A stretch of DNA of 23,256 nt, taken from contig CAYYLF010000017.1 in assembly GCA_964472425.1 (NCBI GenBank), forward strand, positions 1 to 23,256, given 5' to 3'. The stretch comes from RUG11867 sp964472425 (GTDB taxonomy: Bacteria > Bacillota_I > Bacilli_A > RF39 > UBA660). Numbering within the stretch: the first letter of the stretch is position 1; each line of letters opens with the position of its first letter. The notes below the pieces were generated by a model. The model saw nothing but the letters and a program-made list of their open reading frames with translations, was not told where the DNA came from and did not search any database. Below, piece after piece: positions 7,311 to 14,456 of this stretch. Position numbers and translations under genes: made by a program.

Positions 7311-8400
7311 ATTTGTTGGCGTCGTTTACCCGGTAATAAGCTTCCTCAAGGGACATGCCGCGCGCATAGTTGTTGATGACATCCAAAGATAAGTCTATTT
7401 CTTCGAAGGAGAATGTCAAGCTTCCCTCTTCGATGTCTTCGTCGGTCATGAGCATGTCACTAACCGATCCGGCGAGATCTAAAGCCATGCGGTAGTCGAA
7501 GGTCGAGCCGACAGTGGTGATGGGTTCTAGTATGGCCTCGAGTTCCTCGTCATCTAAAGTTTCGGGGAATTCTTTGATGGCCCGCGAGAGAACCGAGTCG
7601 ATGTTTTGAGCTGTATAGTGAAGGTCTTCTCTGAATTCTTCGTCATCATTGAATTTGTCTAGAATGTGTTTTAGGGACTCTTCTGAGGTGTATTGAAAGG
7701 TCATCTTCATTATATCGGAGTCGAAGATGACGTACATCTTGTTCTTGGAATCGAGGTCCCATTCGTCGATGTGGGCGAAAGCCTGTTTCAGAGATTCTTT
7801 GTATTCTGGGCTAGTGTCGTCTTTGGCTGCGGATAGGTAGTGGTTTTGAACCGAGCTTCGCGTGAGCGGATAGGTTAGACTCGAATACCTCAGTTTATAG
7901 ACAACTAGTACTTCGAGTCCGATTATACATAGATAGATGGCAAATTTAATGGTCTTAGTAATCGGGGCGCGCACTATGCGGAATATCTTTTTTCCTGTCG
8001 AGACGTCTTTGAATTTGTTGCCTTCTTTTTTGACGAAAAGGACTTTCCATGGAAACCAGATGACCGAAGTTATAGCCAAGAAAATCGTCTTTAGGGTGCC
8101 GAGGATTTTTTCCCCCATTTCTTTTTGCGATTCGGTGTTTTCGATTTCTTCGGTCGTCTTTTCTTTTTCAGAGTTTTCCCCTTTTATAATCGTTTTTTCT
8201 TCTTTTTCTGTCGTTTTTGATTCGCTTTTCTTTTCGGTTACTTCGATTTTTTCTTTTGTTTTGACTTCGACCTTTTTTTCTTGTGAAATTTTTTTCGAAT
8301 TTTGTTCGTTCGGCTTTTGCACCTTAACGTTTTTGGCTTTTTTGGCATTTTGATTTTCGACAGATTTGGTGTTTTGCTTTTTCTCATTTTCTTTTTCCAT
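7309..8400 (-). CDS. Unknown membrane protein with long charged N-terminal tail
   Basis: Not recognised. 363 residues. Residues 1-98 are a low-complexity K/E/N/T-rich tail absent from the paralogue at 6382-7212. Then follow a hydrophobic stretch (about 104-123, VIWFPWKVLFV), a basic linker (KKEGNKFKDVSTGKKIFRIVR), a membrane helix (about 151-168) and a soluble helical domain with HIDEWDLDSKNKMYVIFD. Linker and soluble motifs are almost identical to the paralogue, so the two arose by duplication. The tail is likely disordered and could contact nucleic acid, cell wall or a partner. AAGGAG precedes the start. It is second in an operon 16 bases behind the zinc-ribbon gene. Confidence 0.75.
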   Translation of the reverse strand: MEKENEKKQNTKSVENQNAKKAKNVKVQKPNEQNSKKISQEKKVEVKTKEKIEVTEKKSESKTTEKEEKTIIKGENSEKEKTTEEIENTESQKEMGEKILGTLKTIFLAITSVIWFPWKVLFVKKEGNKFKDVSTGKKIFRIVRAPITKTIKFAIYLCIIGLEVLVVYKLRYSSLTYPLTRSSVQNHYLSAAKDDTSPEYKESLKQAFAHIDEWDLDSKNKMYVIFDSDIMKMTFQYTSEESLKHILDKFNDDEEFREDLHYTAQNIDSVLSRAIKEFPETLDDEELEAILEPITTVGSTFDYRMALDLAGSVSDMLMTDEDIEEGSLTFSFEEIDLSLDVINNYARGMSLEEAYYRVNDANK

Positions 8401-8416
8401 AGGAACTCTCCTTCTT

Positions 8417-8623
8417 TTATTTCGTCTTTTTCTTGACGACTAGTTTTTGAGGGGCTTCGACGTAGGACCTAATGACCGTGCCACAGTTTAGACAGATGAT
8501 GTGATAGAGCGTTTGTTCTTTCATCGTGAATATTTTCCCTACCGGGGTGATGTTTGCATATCCTTGTTGGGCGGCTAGTACGTTATCGGTAGCTCCACAG
8601 TGTGGGCATTTTTCTTGTTCCAT
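8417..8623 (-). CDS. Small zinc-ribbon protein
   Basis: A 68-residue protein with two C-x2-C knuckles (C6/C9 and C44/C47) 35 residues apart, forming a zinc ribbon, then IRSYVE and a basic tail (KKKTK). Similar Firmicutes proteins are often labelled TFIIIB-like in databases; this is a name by similarity of the ribbon, not evidence for a transcription role. The start at 8623 (MEQEKCPHCG) has AAGGA 6 bases before it; the longer frame to 8689 would begin inside the promoter. It opens the operon with the 363-residue membrane protein. Confidence 0.8.
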   Translation of the reverse strand: MEQEKCPHCGATDNVLAAQQGYANITPVGKIFTMKEQTLYHIICLNCGTVIRSYVEAPQKLVVKKKTK

Positions 8624-8651
8624 AAAAATTCCTTCTTTCTTCGCTGGGATT

Positions 8652-8680
8652 ATTATATCACTTGTGTAGTAGTTCTTCAA
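8652..8680 (-). promoter_or_regulatory. Promoter of the zinc-ribbon operon
   Basis: On the minus strand: -35 TTGAAG (8675-8680), 17-base spacer, -10 TATAAT (8652-8657); starts transcription just before the zinc-ribbon gene. Confidence 0.85.
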
Positions 8681-8691
8681 CAAAAGCAAAA

Positions 8692-8711
8692 AGCACTCGC
8701 TTTGAAGTGCT
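8692..8711 (-). terminator. Terminator of the 342-residue gene
   Basis: AGCACT (arms 8692-8697 and 8706-8711) around an 8-base loop, followed on the minus strand by TTTTTGCTTTT. It overlaps the stop codon and sits upstream of the zinc-ribbon promoter. Confidence 0.8.
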
Positions 8712-9739
8712 CATATGTGTAATCGATATTGTTCGGGAAGATTTACGAGTAATTTATGTCCGTATTCTTCGATTTCCTTTATGTCTTTTTCTTTGAGACC
8801 TGCAAGAAGAGGAAGCGCGCGGCGGCGAGTTATTATCGCACTGACTTCGTCGAGCATCTCTCGTGCCAATTCTCGGCCTTGCGTTTTATATAGTGCCGGC
8901 GTGTACAGATAGATGCTTTGGGCTTTCGAGACGAGATACTTCGATAGTTCGATGATAAGAGCTCGATAGGTACTGTTTAGACTCGGCTTTTTGATCGGGC
9001 TATCCAAGTAGATGGCATCGTAGATGTCGTCCATTTTGATGAGCCACTTTATACAAGTTTTAGGGTCGCTACATTCGTGGTAGTCTATGCGCATGGATAG
9101 TCCTTTGAGATTACCTTTGAAGTACTGCTCTTGCATGCGCTCTTTTCCTACCAAGTATTCGACCATTTTGGCAAGTTCAGCTAATCTTGGAAATCTTTCG
9201 TCGAGTCCGAAAAAGCGATTTAGAAGGACATCTTTGTATCCTTCATCAAGTCCGTATCCCATGTGGTAATGAACTTTGGTATGATTTTCGTCTTTATATT
9301 GAGTTCTTTCGAATCCGGTAGCTACGAATTTTTCATGGATTACGGTCGCGTTCATTTCTAGAAGACCTCTCGTCAAAGTCGAACGTATATCGTGTGGATT
9401 TACGACGAGTTTTTTTCTCAGGGCATCGTAGTAGCCGACTGTATCCAAAGCATATTCGATGGGATAATCTTCGAGGTTTTCGTAAAAGTGCGATAAATCG
9501 ATGTTTTCGTGGTTCATCATTTCGACGAACTTGTTTATCACTTTGCTTTCTTCTTTTTTTATTCCCGGCTTGATTATCAATTTCGCTTTTTTCGTTTTAT
9601 TTGGTTCTGGGACGTATTCGATTTGGTGATAGTTTCTGATATCGTCTCTCGTGAGCACCAAAGATAGACCTAAAAGCGATATTCCCGTAATCGTTACACC
9701 TATAAGAACTGCCTCGTCTAGAGTGAGATTTTGTAACAT
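8711..9739 (-). CDS. Membrane-anchored protein resembling an inactivated zinc metallopeptidase
   Basis: 342 residues. A single N-terminal membrane helix (10-29) is followed by a basic linker and a domain of about 270 residues. Residues 134-171 read IHEKFVATG ... GYGLDEGYKDVLL. This is reminiscent of gluzincin-type peptidases with HExxH and a downstream (N/D)EG(Y/F)T(E/D) motif, but the second zinc histidine is replaced by V139. If the alignment is right it is a catalytically dead relative; this is inference from motif shape. The start has GGAGGGG five bases upstream. It lies 20 bases behind the terminator following tRNA-Met and has no obvious promoter of its own, so expression may rely on read-through from the tRNA. 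It could also be an unrelated structural protein. Confidence 0.65.
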   Translation of the reverse strand: MLQNLTLDEAVLIGVTITGISLLGLSLVLTRDDIRNYHQIEYVPEPNKTKKAKLIIKPGIKKEESKVINKFVEMMNHENIDLSHFYENLEDYPIEYALDTVGYYDALRKKLVVNPHDIRSTLTRGLLEMNATVIHEKFVATGFERTQYKDENHTKVHYHMGYGLDEGYKDVLLNRFFGLDERFPRLAELAKMVEYLVGKERMQEQYFKGNLKGLSMRIDYHECSDPKTCIKWLIKMDDIYDAIYLDSPIKKPSLNSTYRALIIELSKYLVSKAQSIYLYTPALYKTQGRELAREMLDEVSAIITRRRALPLLAGLKEKDIKEIEEYGHKLLVNLPEQYRLHI

Positions 9740-9759
9740 TTTTTCCCCTCCTATGGAAA

Positions 9760-9781
9760 ACGAGTCCTCAAAGGGACTCGT
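9760..9781 (-). terminator. Terminator behind tRNA-Met
   Basis: ACGAGTCC (9760-9767) and GGACTCGT (9774-9781) form a perfect 8-bp stem; on the minus strand followed by TTTTCC. The short T-run may allow partial read-through into the gene at 8711-9739. Confidence 0.8.
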
Positions 9782-9793
9782 GTACTATCAATT

Positions 9794-9870
9794 TGGTAGC
9801 GGCGGAGAGGGTCGAACTCCCGACCTATCGGGTATGAACCGATCGCTCTAGCCAACTGAGCTACACCGCC
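9794..9870 (-). tRNA. tRNA-Met (CAT), elongator type
   Basis: Complete 77-base cloverleaf on the minus strand: acceptor GGCGGTG paired with CGCCGCT, D arm GCTC/GAGC, anticodon stem ATCGG/CCGAT with loop TTCATAC (anticodon CAT), T stem GGGAG/CTCTC, and encoded ACCA end. It is nearly identical to the B. subtilis elongator tRNA-Met as I recall it. The anticodon stem lacks the three G-C pairs and the acceptor lacks the mismatch of initiator tRNA. A CAT anticodon also occurs in tRNA-Ile2, but overall identity favours methionine. Confidence 0.92.
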
Positions 9871-9890
9871 ATGAATCGATAAGCAATATT

Positions 9891-9919
9891 AATATAACAT
9901 ATTTGAGCGAGTTTGACAA
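9891..9919 (-). promoter_or_regulatory. Promoter of tRNA-Met
   Basis: On the minus strand: -35 TTGTCA (9914-9919), 17-base spacer, -10 TATATT (9891-9896), followed by the tRNA about 20 bases downstream. Confidence 0.75.
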
Positions 9920-10028
9920 TTAAAAGTTGCACCAGTCATGTGGAAAAATTGAAAAAATCTCCAAAAATTGGAACTAAAAACGATAAAAGCAGCATCATTT
10001 GCGTTTTCTATGTGGTTTGCGAAAAGAA

Positions 10029-10055
10029 AAACGCTCGAGCAAACTTCGAGTGTTT
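10029..10055 (-). terminator. Terminator of the CmpB-like operon
   Basis: AAACGCTCGA (10029-10038) pairs with TCGAGTGTTT (10046-10055), ten pairs with one mispair or wobble; on the minus strand followed by TTTTCTTTTC. It touches the stop codon of the 238-residue gene. Confidence 0.75.
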
Positions 10056-10771
10056 TAGTGTTTTTCGAAAATTTTGTCCGAAACGAGTTGGAGGATGACC
10101 GCTAGAACTAAGAACAAGGCAGCCGAAATTCCCACTTTTTCGAAGAATATTCTGTCTCTATTTTGAGCTGACCAGGAGTCGTCTATCGTATAGAGTACAT
10201 AGTCGGTCGGGACTTCGTATTCGGAAAGAGCGTTTTTGGCAGTTTGGGTGAAGCCTTTTTTCTTTCCGAGGGGAAGTTCGATTTTTTCTCCTTTGGCTAT
10301 CTTGTCGGCGATTCCGCGGTTCATTTGGGCGAGAATACGGTTACCATCGTCGAGTTCGATTATGTAATATGGAATGTAATCTCTGGATATGTCGAGAGAT
10401 GTGGTTCGCACTTCGGCTATTTTTCTGGTTTGGCGTCTTCGCGAGTCGGTCTTATAGTATCCTATCCAATTGACTTTGCTGTAGACGTCCGTTTTTTCGA
10501 TGCTTTTAGGTATTATGCGTACATAATCTATTTCGTTTAGGACGTCTTTCCATTCTTCGAGGGAAGTGATGAGCGGGATGTCATCGTCACCTTTTAGTCC
10601 GGTGTAGTCTTGTGAACGATCATCATCTATTTGTTTTTGAGAAATGGTAGGTCTATCGTATTTTTCCCAAAGAATGTTTTCTAAGTCAAACGAAAAGTAG
10701 AAGATGACTGCTAGAATTAGTGAAAGTGTTATCAGTACATAATTTACAATCTTGTTTAAGTCCATAGTCAT
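10055..10771 (-). CDS. Unknown membrane protein with two terminal membrane helices
   Basis: Not recognised. 238 residues with a membrane helix near the N-terminus (about 8-27) and another near the C-terminus (about 213-230); the roughly 180-residue domain in between is probably on the outer face of the membrane. This domain holds a mostly beta-like section (IPYYIIELDDGNRILAQMNR) resembling small PH- or OB-like folds, but I cannot name a family. GGAG sits six bases upstream of the ATG. It follows the CmpB-like gene by only 11 bases, so the two are co-transcribed and may act together in the membrane. Confidence 0.7.
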   Translation of the reverse strand: MTMDLNKIVNYVLITLSLILAVIFYFSFDLENILWEKYDRPTISQKQIDDDRSQDYTGLKGDDDIPLITSLEEWKDVLNEIDYVRIIPKSIEKTDVYSKVNWIGYYKTDSRRRQTRKIAEVRTTSLDISRDYIPYYIIELDDGNRILAQMNRGIADKIAKGEKIELPLGKKKGFTQTAKNALSEYEVPTDYVLYTIDDSWSAQNRDRIFFEKVGISAALFLVLAVILQLVSDKIFEKH

Positions 10772-10782
10772 CTTCTACTCCT

Positions 10783-11448
10783 TCAATTTCTTTTTGGTTC
10801 GCGGGCATTGGTGTAAATTTTGTTCAGATATTCGTCTGGATAGTGTCTATCTAGGAGTTCTTCGATTTGATTTTGAGGAAGTTCCCCTTCTTTTCTTTTC
10901 GTGTGTCTAAGGCAAGCGACCGTACTGATGGTACAATCGAATAACAGAATGGTACTCAATATCAAGGCTATTATCTGAGTCTGTTTTTTTTCTTTGAGAT
11001 ACATTTCGAAATGTTTAAATATCGGCATGATTACTTCGTAGAAAAGTACGCCGGCGAGTCCCCAAAATGACGAATGGAATAAGCTCGTGCGTCCATTCAG
11101 GTTGAATTTTAGGTACGTATAGTTCCACGAGACCGTACCGAATATCTGTTCTTGAAAGTAAGAACATAAATACTCCGTCAATCCTCCGACAAAGAAGCCT
11201 ACTAGAAAAGCGGTCAATAGACGAATTACTCGGTTGTGACCGTCCATTTTGATGTTTTTATAGACGAAATAGAACACGAGCGCACCGAGACCGTAAATCG
11301 GAATGAGAGGCTCGTATATGAGTCCTTGCTTCAGTTGGAAATGTCCCTGTAAAATCGTGAGCAGGTTTTCGTGGACGAATCCTGCGAAACTGCCCGTCAT
11401 AAATATAAAGAAAATATAAGTATATTTTTCAAAAAATCTCTTTTTCAT
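10783..11448 (-). CDS. CmpB-type membrane protein (putative ABC transporter type IV permease family)
   Basis: 221 residues with about five membrane helices (about 9-28, 47-65, 75-95, 118-138, 158-175). Recalled family signatures are present: GSFAGFVHE in helix 1, (Y)EPLIPIYGLGAL in helix 2, the acidic LTEYLCSYFQEQIFG, W-N-Y and FNLNGRTSLFHSSFWGLAG. This matches the family annotated as putative ABC-transporter type IV/CmpB, common in Firmicutes. No ATPase partner is nearby, and a transport role is not demonstrated for most members. The C-terminal 45 residues are a hydrophilic tail. The ribosome site is AAGGG five bases before ATG. It has its own strong promoter. Confidence 0.8.
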   Translation of the reverse strand: MKKRFFEKYTYIFFIFMTGSFAGFVHENLLTILQGHFQLKQGLIYEPLIPIYGLGALVFYFVYKNIKMDGHNRVIRLLTAFLVGFFVGGLTEYLCSYFQEQIFGTVSWNYTYLKFNLNGRTSLFHSSFWGLAGVLFYEVIMPIFKHFEMYLKEKKQTQIIALILSTILLFDCTISTVACLRHTKRKEGELPQNQIEELLDRHYPDEYLNKIYTNAREPKRN

Positions 11449-11496
11449 ACTACCCTTTTTACTTTTTTAGAAAAAGTCCCCCTTGTAGATGATTTA

Positions 11497-11525
11497 ATTA
11501 TACCACATTTTGGGAGAAATTTCAA
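11497..11525 (-). promoter_or_regulatory. Promoter of the CmpB-like operon
   Basis: On the minus strand: -35 TTGAAA (11520-11525), 17-base spacer, -10 TATAAT (11497-11502). The leader contains a small AT hairpin (ACTTTTT/AAAAAGT, 11461-11477) just before the ribosome site. Confidence 0.85.
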
Positions 11526-11574
11526 CTTTGGGGGCTGAAAGTGCGCATTTTCGGGAGTTTAGGCCAAAAGAAAA

Positions 11575-11590
11575 ACGCACAAGTGTGCGT
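11575..11590 (-). terminator. Terminator of asnS
   Basis: ACGCAC-loop-GTGCGT stem (arms 11575-11580 and 11585-11590), followed on the minus strand by TTTTTCTTTT; just past the asnS stop at 11592-11594. Confidence 0.8.
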
Positions 11591-11591
11591 C

Positions 11592-12974
11592 TTAGAAGTC
11601 ACAGTTGTTAGGGCAACGGTAGTAAGGAATGACGTCCCGAATGTTTTCGATTCCAGTCAAATACATGACTAAGCGTTCGAAGCCCATGCCGAATCCGGAG
11701 TGAGTGCACGTACCGTATTTGCGCAGGTTGATGTACCAAGATAGTTCAGTCTCGTCCATGTTCAATTCGCGCATGCGGGCAACGAGTTTGTCGTAGTTTT
11801 CTTCTCTTTGGCTTCCGCCCATCAACTCTCCTACACCTGGAACTTCGAGGTCGACTGCGCGAACAGTTTTACCATCATCGTTTTGTTTCATGTAGAACGA
11901 TTTGATGTCCTTAGGCCAGTCGGTTATGAAGACCGGGCCGTCGAAGTATTCGGTGATGTATTTTTCGTGTTCTTTGGCTATGTCTTCGCCAAACTCTGGT
12001 GCGAATTGCCATTTTATATCGGCATCTTTTAGGATTTGGATGACGTCGTGGTGAGTGATGCGAGTGAACTTGCTGTTTACCAATTTTGTAAGCTTGGCTA
12101 TGAGACCTTTCTCGACGAAGGAGTCTAAGAATTCCATCTCGTCTTTGCCTTTCTCTAAGACGTAGTTGATGATGTATTTGAGCATGTCTTCTTCGGTGTC
12201 CATGAGGTCGCCGAGGTCGGCAAAGGCCATTTCAGGTTCTATCATCCAGAATTCGGCGAGGTGCGAAGTCGTGTTCGAGTTTTCAGCTCGGAACGTCGGA
12301 CCGAACGTATAGACTTTGCTGTAGGCCATCGCGAAGGTCTCGGCTTCCAATTGTCCTGAGACGGTCAGTCCGGCCTTTTTGCCGAAGAAGTCTTTCGAAT
12401 AATCGACTTTTTTGCTTTCGATCATTTTGTCGAAGTCGAGGGTCGTGACTTGGAACATTTCGCCCGCGCCTTCACAGTCGCTCGCCGTGATGAGTGGAGC
12501 GTGGAAGTAGACGAAACCGCGGTCTTGAAAGTATTCGTGAATGGCGGCAGAGGCGAGGCTTCTTATTCTAAAGACGGCATTGAAGAGGTTCGTACGAGGA
12601 CGAAGATAGGCTTGTTCTCTTAGGAACTCTCTCGTGTGACGTTTTGGTTGAATCGGATAGTCTTCTCCCCCATCGCCTTCGAGGGTGACATTTTCGATTT
12701 CGATTTCGAAGTCTTGTTTATCGCCGGACGATTCTAGTACTTTACCGACAACGACGAGAGCACTTCCTATGCGAAGGTGAGAAATCATGTCGTAGTTTTC
12801 GGTGTCTTTCGAGTAGACGAGCTGAACTCCCTTGAAGCTCGTGCCATCGTTGAAGTCGATGAAGCCGACGTTCGAACTGGTACGGTGGGTTTTAATCCAT
12901 CCACATATCGTGATAGTTTTTCCTATGTATTCTTTGTAGCATTCGTGCAATTTTTTGATTTCTATATGTTTCAT
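11592..12974 (-). CDS. asnS: Asparagine--tRNA ligase
   Basis: Charges tRNA-Asn with asparagine using ATP, in the cytoplasm. 460 residues, the usual length. The N-terminal OB-fold anticodon-binding domain (about 1-110; CGWIKTHRTSSNVGFIDFNDG) is followed by the class II catalytic core: the motif 2 region FRAENSNTTSHLAEFWMIEPE is diagnostic for AsnRS rather than AspRS, and motif 3 is GMGFERL. The C-terminus is IPYYRCPNNCDF rather than the usual IPFPRTPGNAEF; the arginine is kept. The ATG has GGAG upstream. It lies 16 bases behind the patatin-like gene and is probably co-transcribed with it. Confidence 0.96.
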   Translation of the reverse strand: MKHIEIKKLHECYKEYIGKTITICGWIKTHRTSSNVGFIDFNDGTSFKGVQLVYSKDTENYDMISHLRIGSALVVVGKVLESSGDKQDFEIEIENVTLEGDGGEDYPIQPKRHTREFLREQAYLRPRTNLFNAVFRIRSLASAAIHEYFQDRGFVYFHAPLITASDCEGAGEMFQVTTLDFDKMIESKKVDYSKDFFGKKAGLTVSGQLEAETFAMAYSKVYTFGPTFRAENSNTTSHLAEFWMIEPEMAFADLGDLMDTEEDMLKYIINYVLEKGKDEMEFLDSFVEKGLIAKLTKLVNSKFTRITHHDVIQILKDADIKWQFAPEFGEDIAKEHEKYITEYFDGPVFITDWPKDIKSFYMKQNDDGKTVRAVDLEVPGVGELMGGSQREENYDKLVARMRELNMDETELSWYINLRKYGTCTHSGFGMGFERLVMYLTGIENIRDVIPYYRCPNNCDF

Positions 12975-12990
12975 TTTTCTTTTCTCCTTT

Positions 12991-14037
12991 TTACCATATC
13001 GTCAGTTTGCGGACGTAGGTGTATATAATGTTTTCTTCGTTTTTGTTTTTTATCATCTTTTTGATATCCGAGACTTTGTATTTTACTAAGTCCGATTTTT
13101 TTTCTTTTTTCAGTATGTACTCGAGGGCTTTTAAACACGTGTCTTTGTAACTATTCGCATTCAATAGAGCACCTGTGGCCTTGTAGAGTTTGTCTGGGAT
13201 GCGGTGGTTGAGTCTTTCGTAGAACCAGTCCGGTCTTTTGTAGAAGTAATAGTCGTATCCGTCTAGGCGTTCCATCACTTTGAGAGTGTCGTAGTAGCCG
13301 CGGTTCATATTTTCTTTCGTGGATGCTTTGTCGAAGACGATTATGCTTCCGAGGTTGCCTTTCGGTTTGATTTCGATTATCTTGGCTCGGGTTTTGAAGT
13401 TGGGTTTTCGAAATCCGACTCCCTTGATATTTACGACGTATATAGTGTCACATCCGAGTCGTTCGAGCATGTCGGATGGGGATAGGTTGTAGAAGCCTCC
13501 GTCGAGGTAGTAGCCGTCGTCTATCAGTTTTTCTTTTTTGAAGACGGGAAGGTAGGAACTTGCAACTATGTAGTCGTGAAGTTTGCCTTCGGGAATGTCA
13601 TCTAGGTACATCTCTAGTGGCTCGAGGTTCGCGACTCGAATGGTCGTGAGGCCGTAGATTATGTCGCTTTTTCTAAGTTTTTTTTCGTCGACATTGTTGC
13701 GGACTATGGCCCGATAGTTACTCATGTCGAGGCCTTTGTTTTTGAAGGCTTTGTATATTTCGGTAAACGAGGCTTTGATTTTGTCGATGGAGATGCCACT
13801 TTTTAGTATGTCTTGGGCTTTGGTTTCGTCAATTCCCAAGAGTTCGGTCATGGTGGCATCTTTCCAGAGGGAGACGAGTTTGGCTTCGTCGTGGGAGGCA
13901 ATGAGGGCTCCGTTTAGGGACCCAATGCTCGTGCCAGCGACGGCATTTACTTTTACGCCACATTTTTTTAAAGCCATGTACGCTCCGACTTGATAAGAGC
14001 CTTTTGCTCCTCCGCCTTCTAGTGCTAGTCCTATCAC
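12991..14037 (-). CDS. Patatin-like phospholipase
   Basis: A predicted lipid acyl hydrolase with a Ser-Asp dyad. Family elements are in order: oxyanion-hole loop GGGAKG (8-13), nucleophile elbow GTSIG (35-39, S37), and the catalytic Asp in DGG (179-181). Length 348 residues. The GTG at 14037 is chosen because GGAGGTGG lies six bases before it and the protein then begins with the beta strand IGLALEGGGAKG, as in other patatins; the frame extends to 14133 but that would run through the promoter and terminator. Soluble, no signal peptide. The C-terminal part (after about residue 230) is less conserved and rich in Y and K. Probably transcribed with asnS. Substrate is unknown. Confidence 0.9.
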   Translation of the reverse strand: MIGLALEGGGAKGSYQVGAYMALKKCGVKVNAVAGTSIGSLNGALIASHDEAKLVSLWKDATMTELLGIDETKAQDILKSGISIDKIKASFTEIYKAFKNKGLDMSNYRAIVRNNVDEKKLRKSDIIYGLTTIRVANLEPLEMYLDDIPEGKLHDYIVASSYLPVFKKEKLIDDGYYLDGGFYNLSPSDMLERLGCDTIYVVNIKGVGFRKPNFKTRAKIIEIKPKGNLGSIIVFDKASTKENMNRGYYDTLKVMERLDGYDYYFYKRPDWFYERLNHRIPDKLYKATGALLNANSYKDTCLKALEYILKKEKKSDLVKYKVSDIKKMIKNKNEENIIYTYVRKLTIW

Positions 14038-14061
14038 GAAGTACCACCTCCAATTAAGATA

Positions 14062-14090
14062 ATTATATGATAAAATGGGGCAAAAATAAA
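14062..14090 (-). promoter_or_regulatory. Likely promoter of the patatin-asnS operon
   Basis: On the minus strand a perfect -10 TATAAT (14062-14067) lies 25 bases before the GTG start. The -35 at the expected distance is weak (TTTATT, 14085-14090), so the promoter may need an activator or be weak. Confidence 0.45.
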
Positions 14091-14098
14091 GAAAAAAT

Positions 14099-14122
14099 GA
14101 AAGAGATTTGGCGTTCTCTTTC
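14099..14122 (-). terminator. Terminator of the former surface-protein gene
   Basis: GAAAGAGA (14099-14106) and TCTCTTTC (14115-14122) form a perfect 8-bp stem around an 8-base loop; on the minus strand followed by ATTTTTTC. It lies 8 bases past the stop codon of the C-terminal fragment. Confidence 0.8.
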
Positions 14123-14129
14123 GTGAAGG

Positions 14130-14435
14130 TCATTCAATTGTGTATGGGTTAGATTGGGAGCCATCTCCGCCTGTGATTTTGACTGAGGAGTTGAGGTAGA
14201 CACAAGGACGAGCAGCAGTATACATGCTGCTATATACATAGCCTGTATGTACCCGACCTTCTGGATTTATACCAAATACCTCCATCGAGCTTGATGCACT
14301 TGGAGACTGTGCCCATTGATCTATATTGATATATAACCAGCCCGCATTCGGATTACTGTTACAATTATATCCAGCTGTGTAACATGCATTATTTACACCA
14401 TTGGCATATGTATATACATAATCGCTTGTCGTTAT
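14130..14435 (-). pseudogene. C-terminal fragment of the split surface-protein gene
   Basis: The minus strand is open from after a TAG (14436-14438) to TGA at 14130-14132. From 14418 downward it encodes TYANGVNNACYTAGYNC ... GWLYINIDQW ... RPCVYLNSSVKITGGDG and ends SNPYTIE. This is the typical end of the same surface-protein family as the fragment 16306-17229: the (R)P(V/C)VYL...ITGGDGS..NPY tail is a family hallmark as I recall it. No start codon or ribosome site is available, so it is not expressed alone. Removal of 14419-16318 joins it in frame to the N-terminal fragment, giving 399 residues. The first few codons (14419-14435) come from the inserted DNA. Confidence 0.8.
14411..14418. repeat. 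Flanking direct repeat, left copy
   Basis: TATATACA, identical to 16311-16318. The two copies bound the inserted DNA and look like an 8-bp target-site duplication, because deleting one copy plus the insert restores the reading frame of the split gene. Confidence 0.65.
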
Positions 14436-14446
14436 CTAATGACAAC
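14433..14446 (+). repeat. Cassette terminal inverted repeat, left
   Basis: TATCTAATGACAAC, the reverse complement of 16299-16312. It is the right arm of a local palindrome whose left arm is TTGTCGTTA at 14426-14434. It introduces the TAG stop (14436-14438) in the frame of the C-terminal fragment. Confidence 0.7.
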
Positions 14447-14456
14447 CACTTAATTT

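Noticed and set aside
9913..10098. 61-codon ORF on the plus strand between tRNA-Met and the next gene.
   Set aside because: No ribosome site, overlaps the tRNA promoter and a terminator, and the composition is not protein-like.
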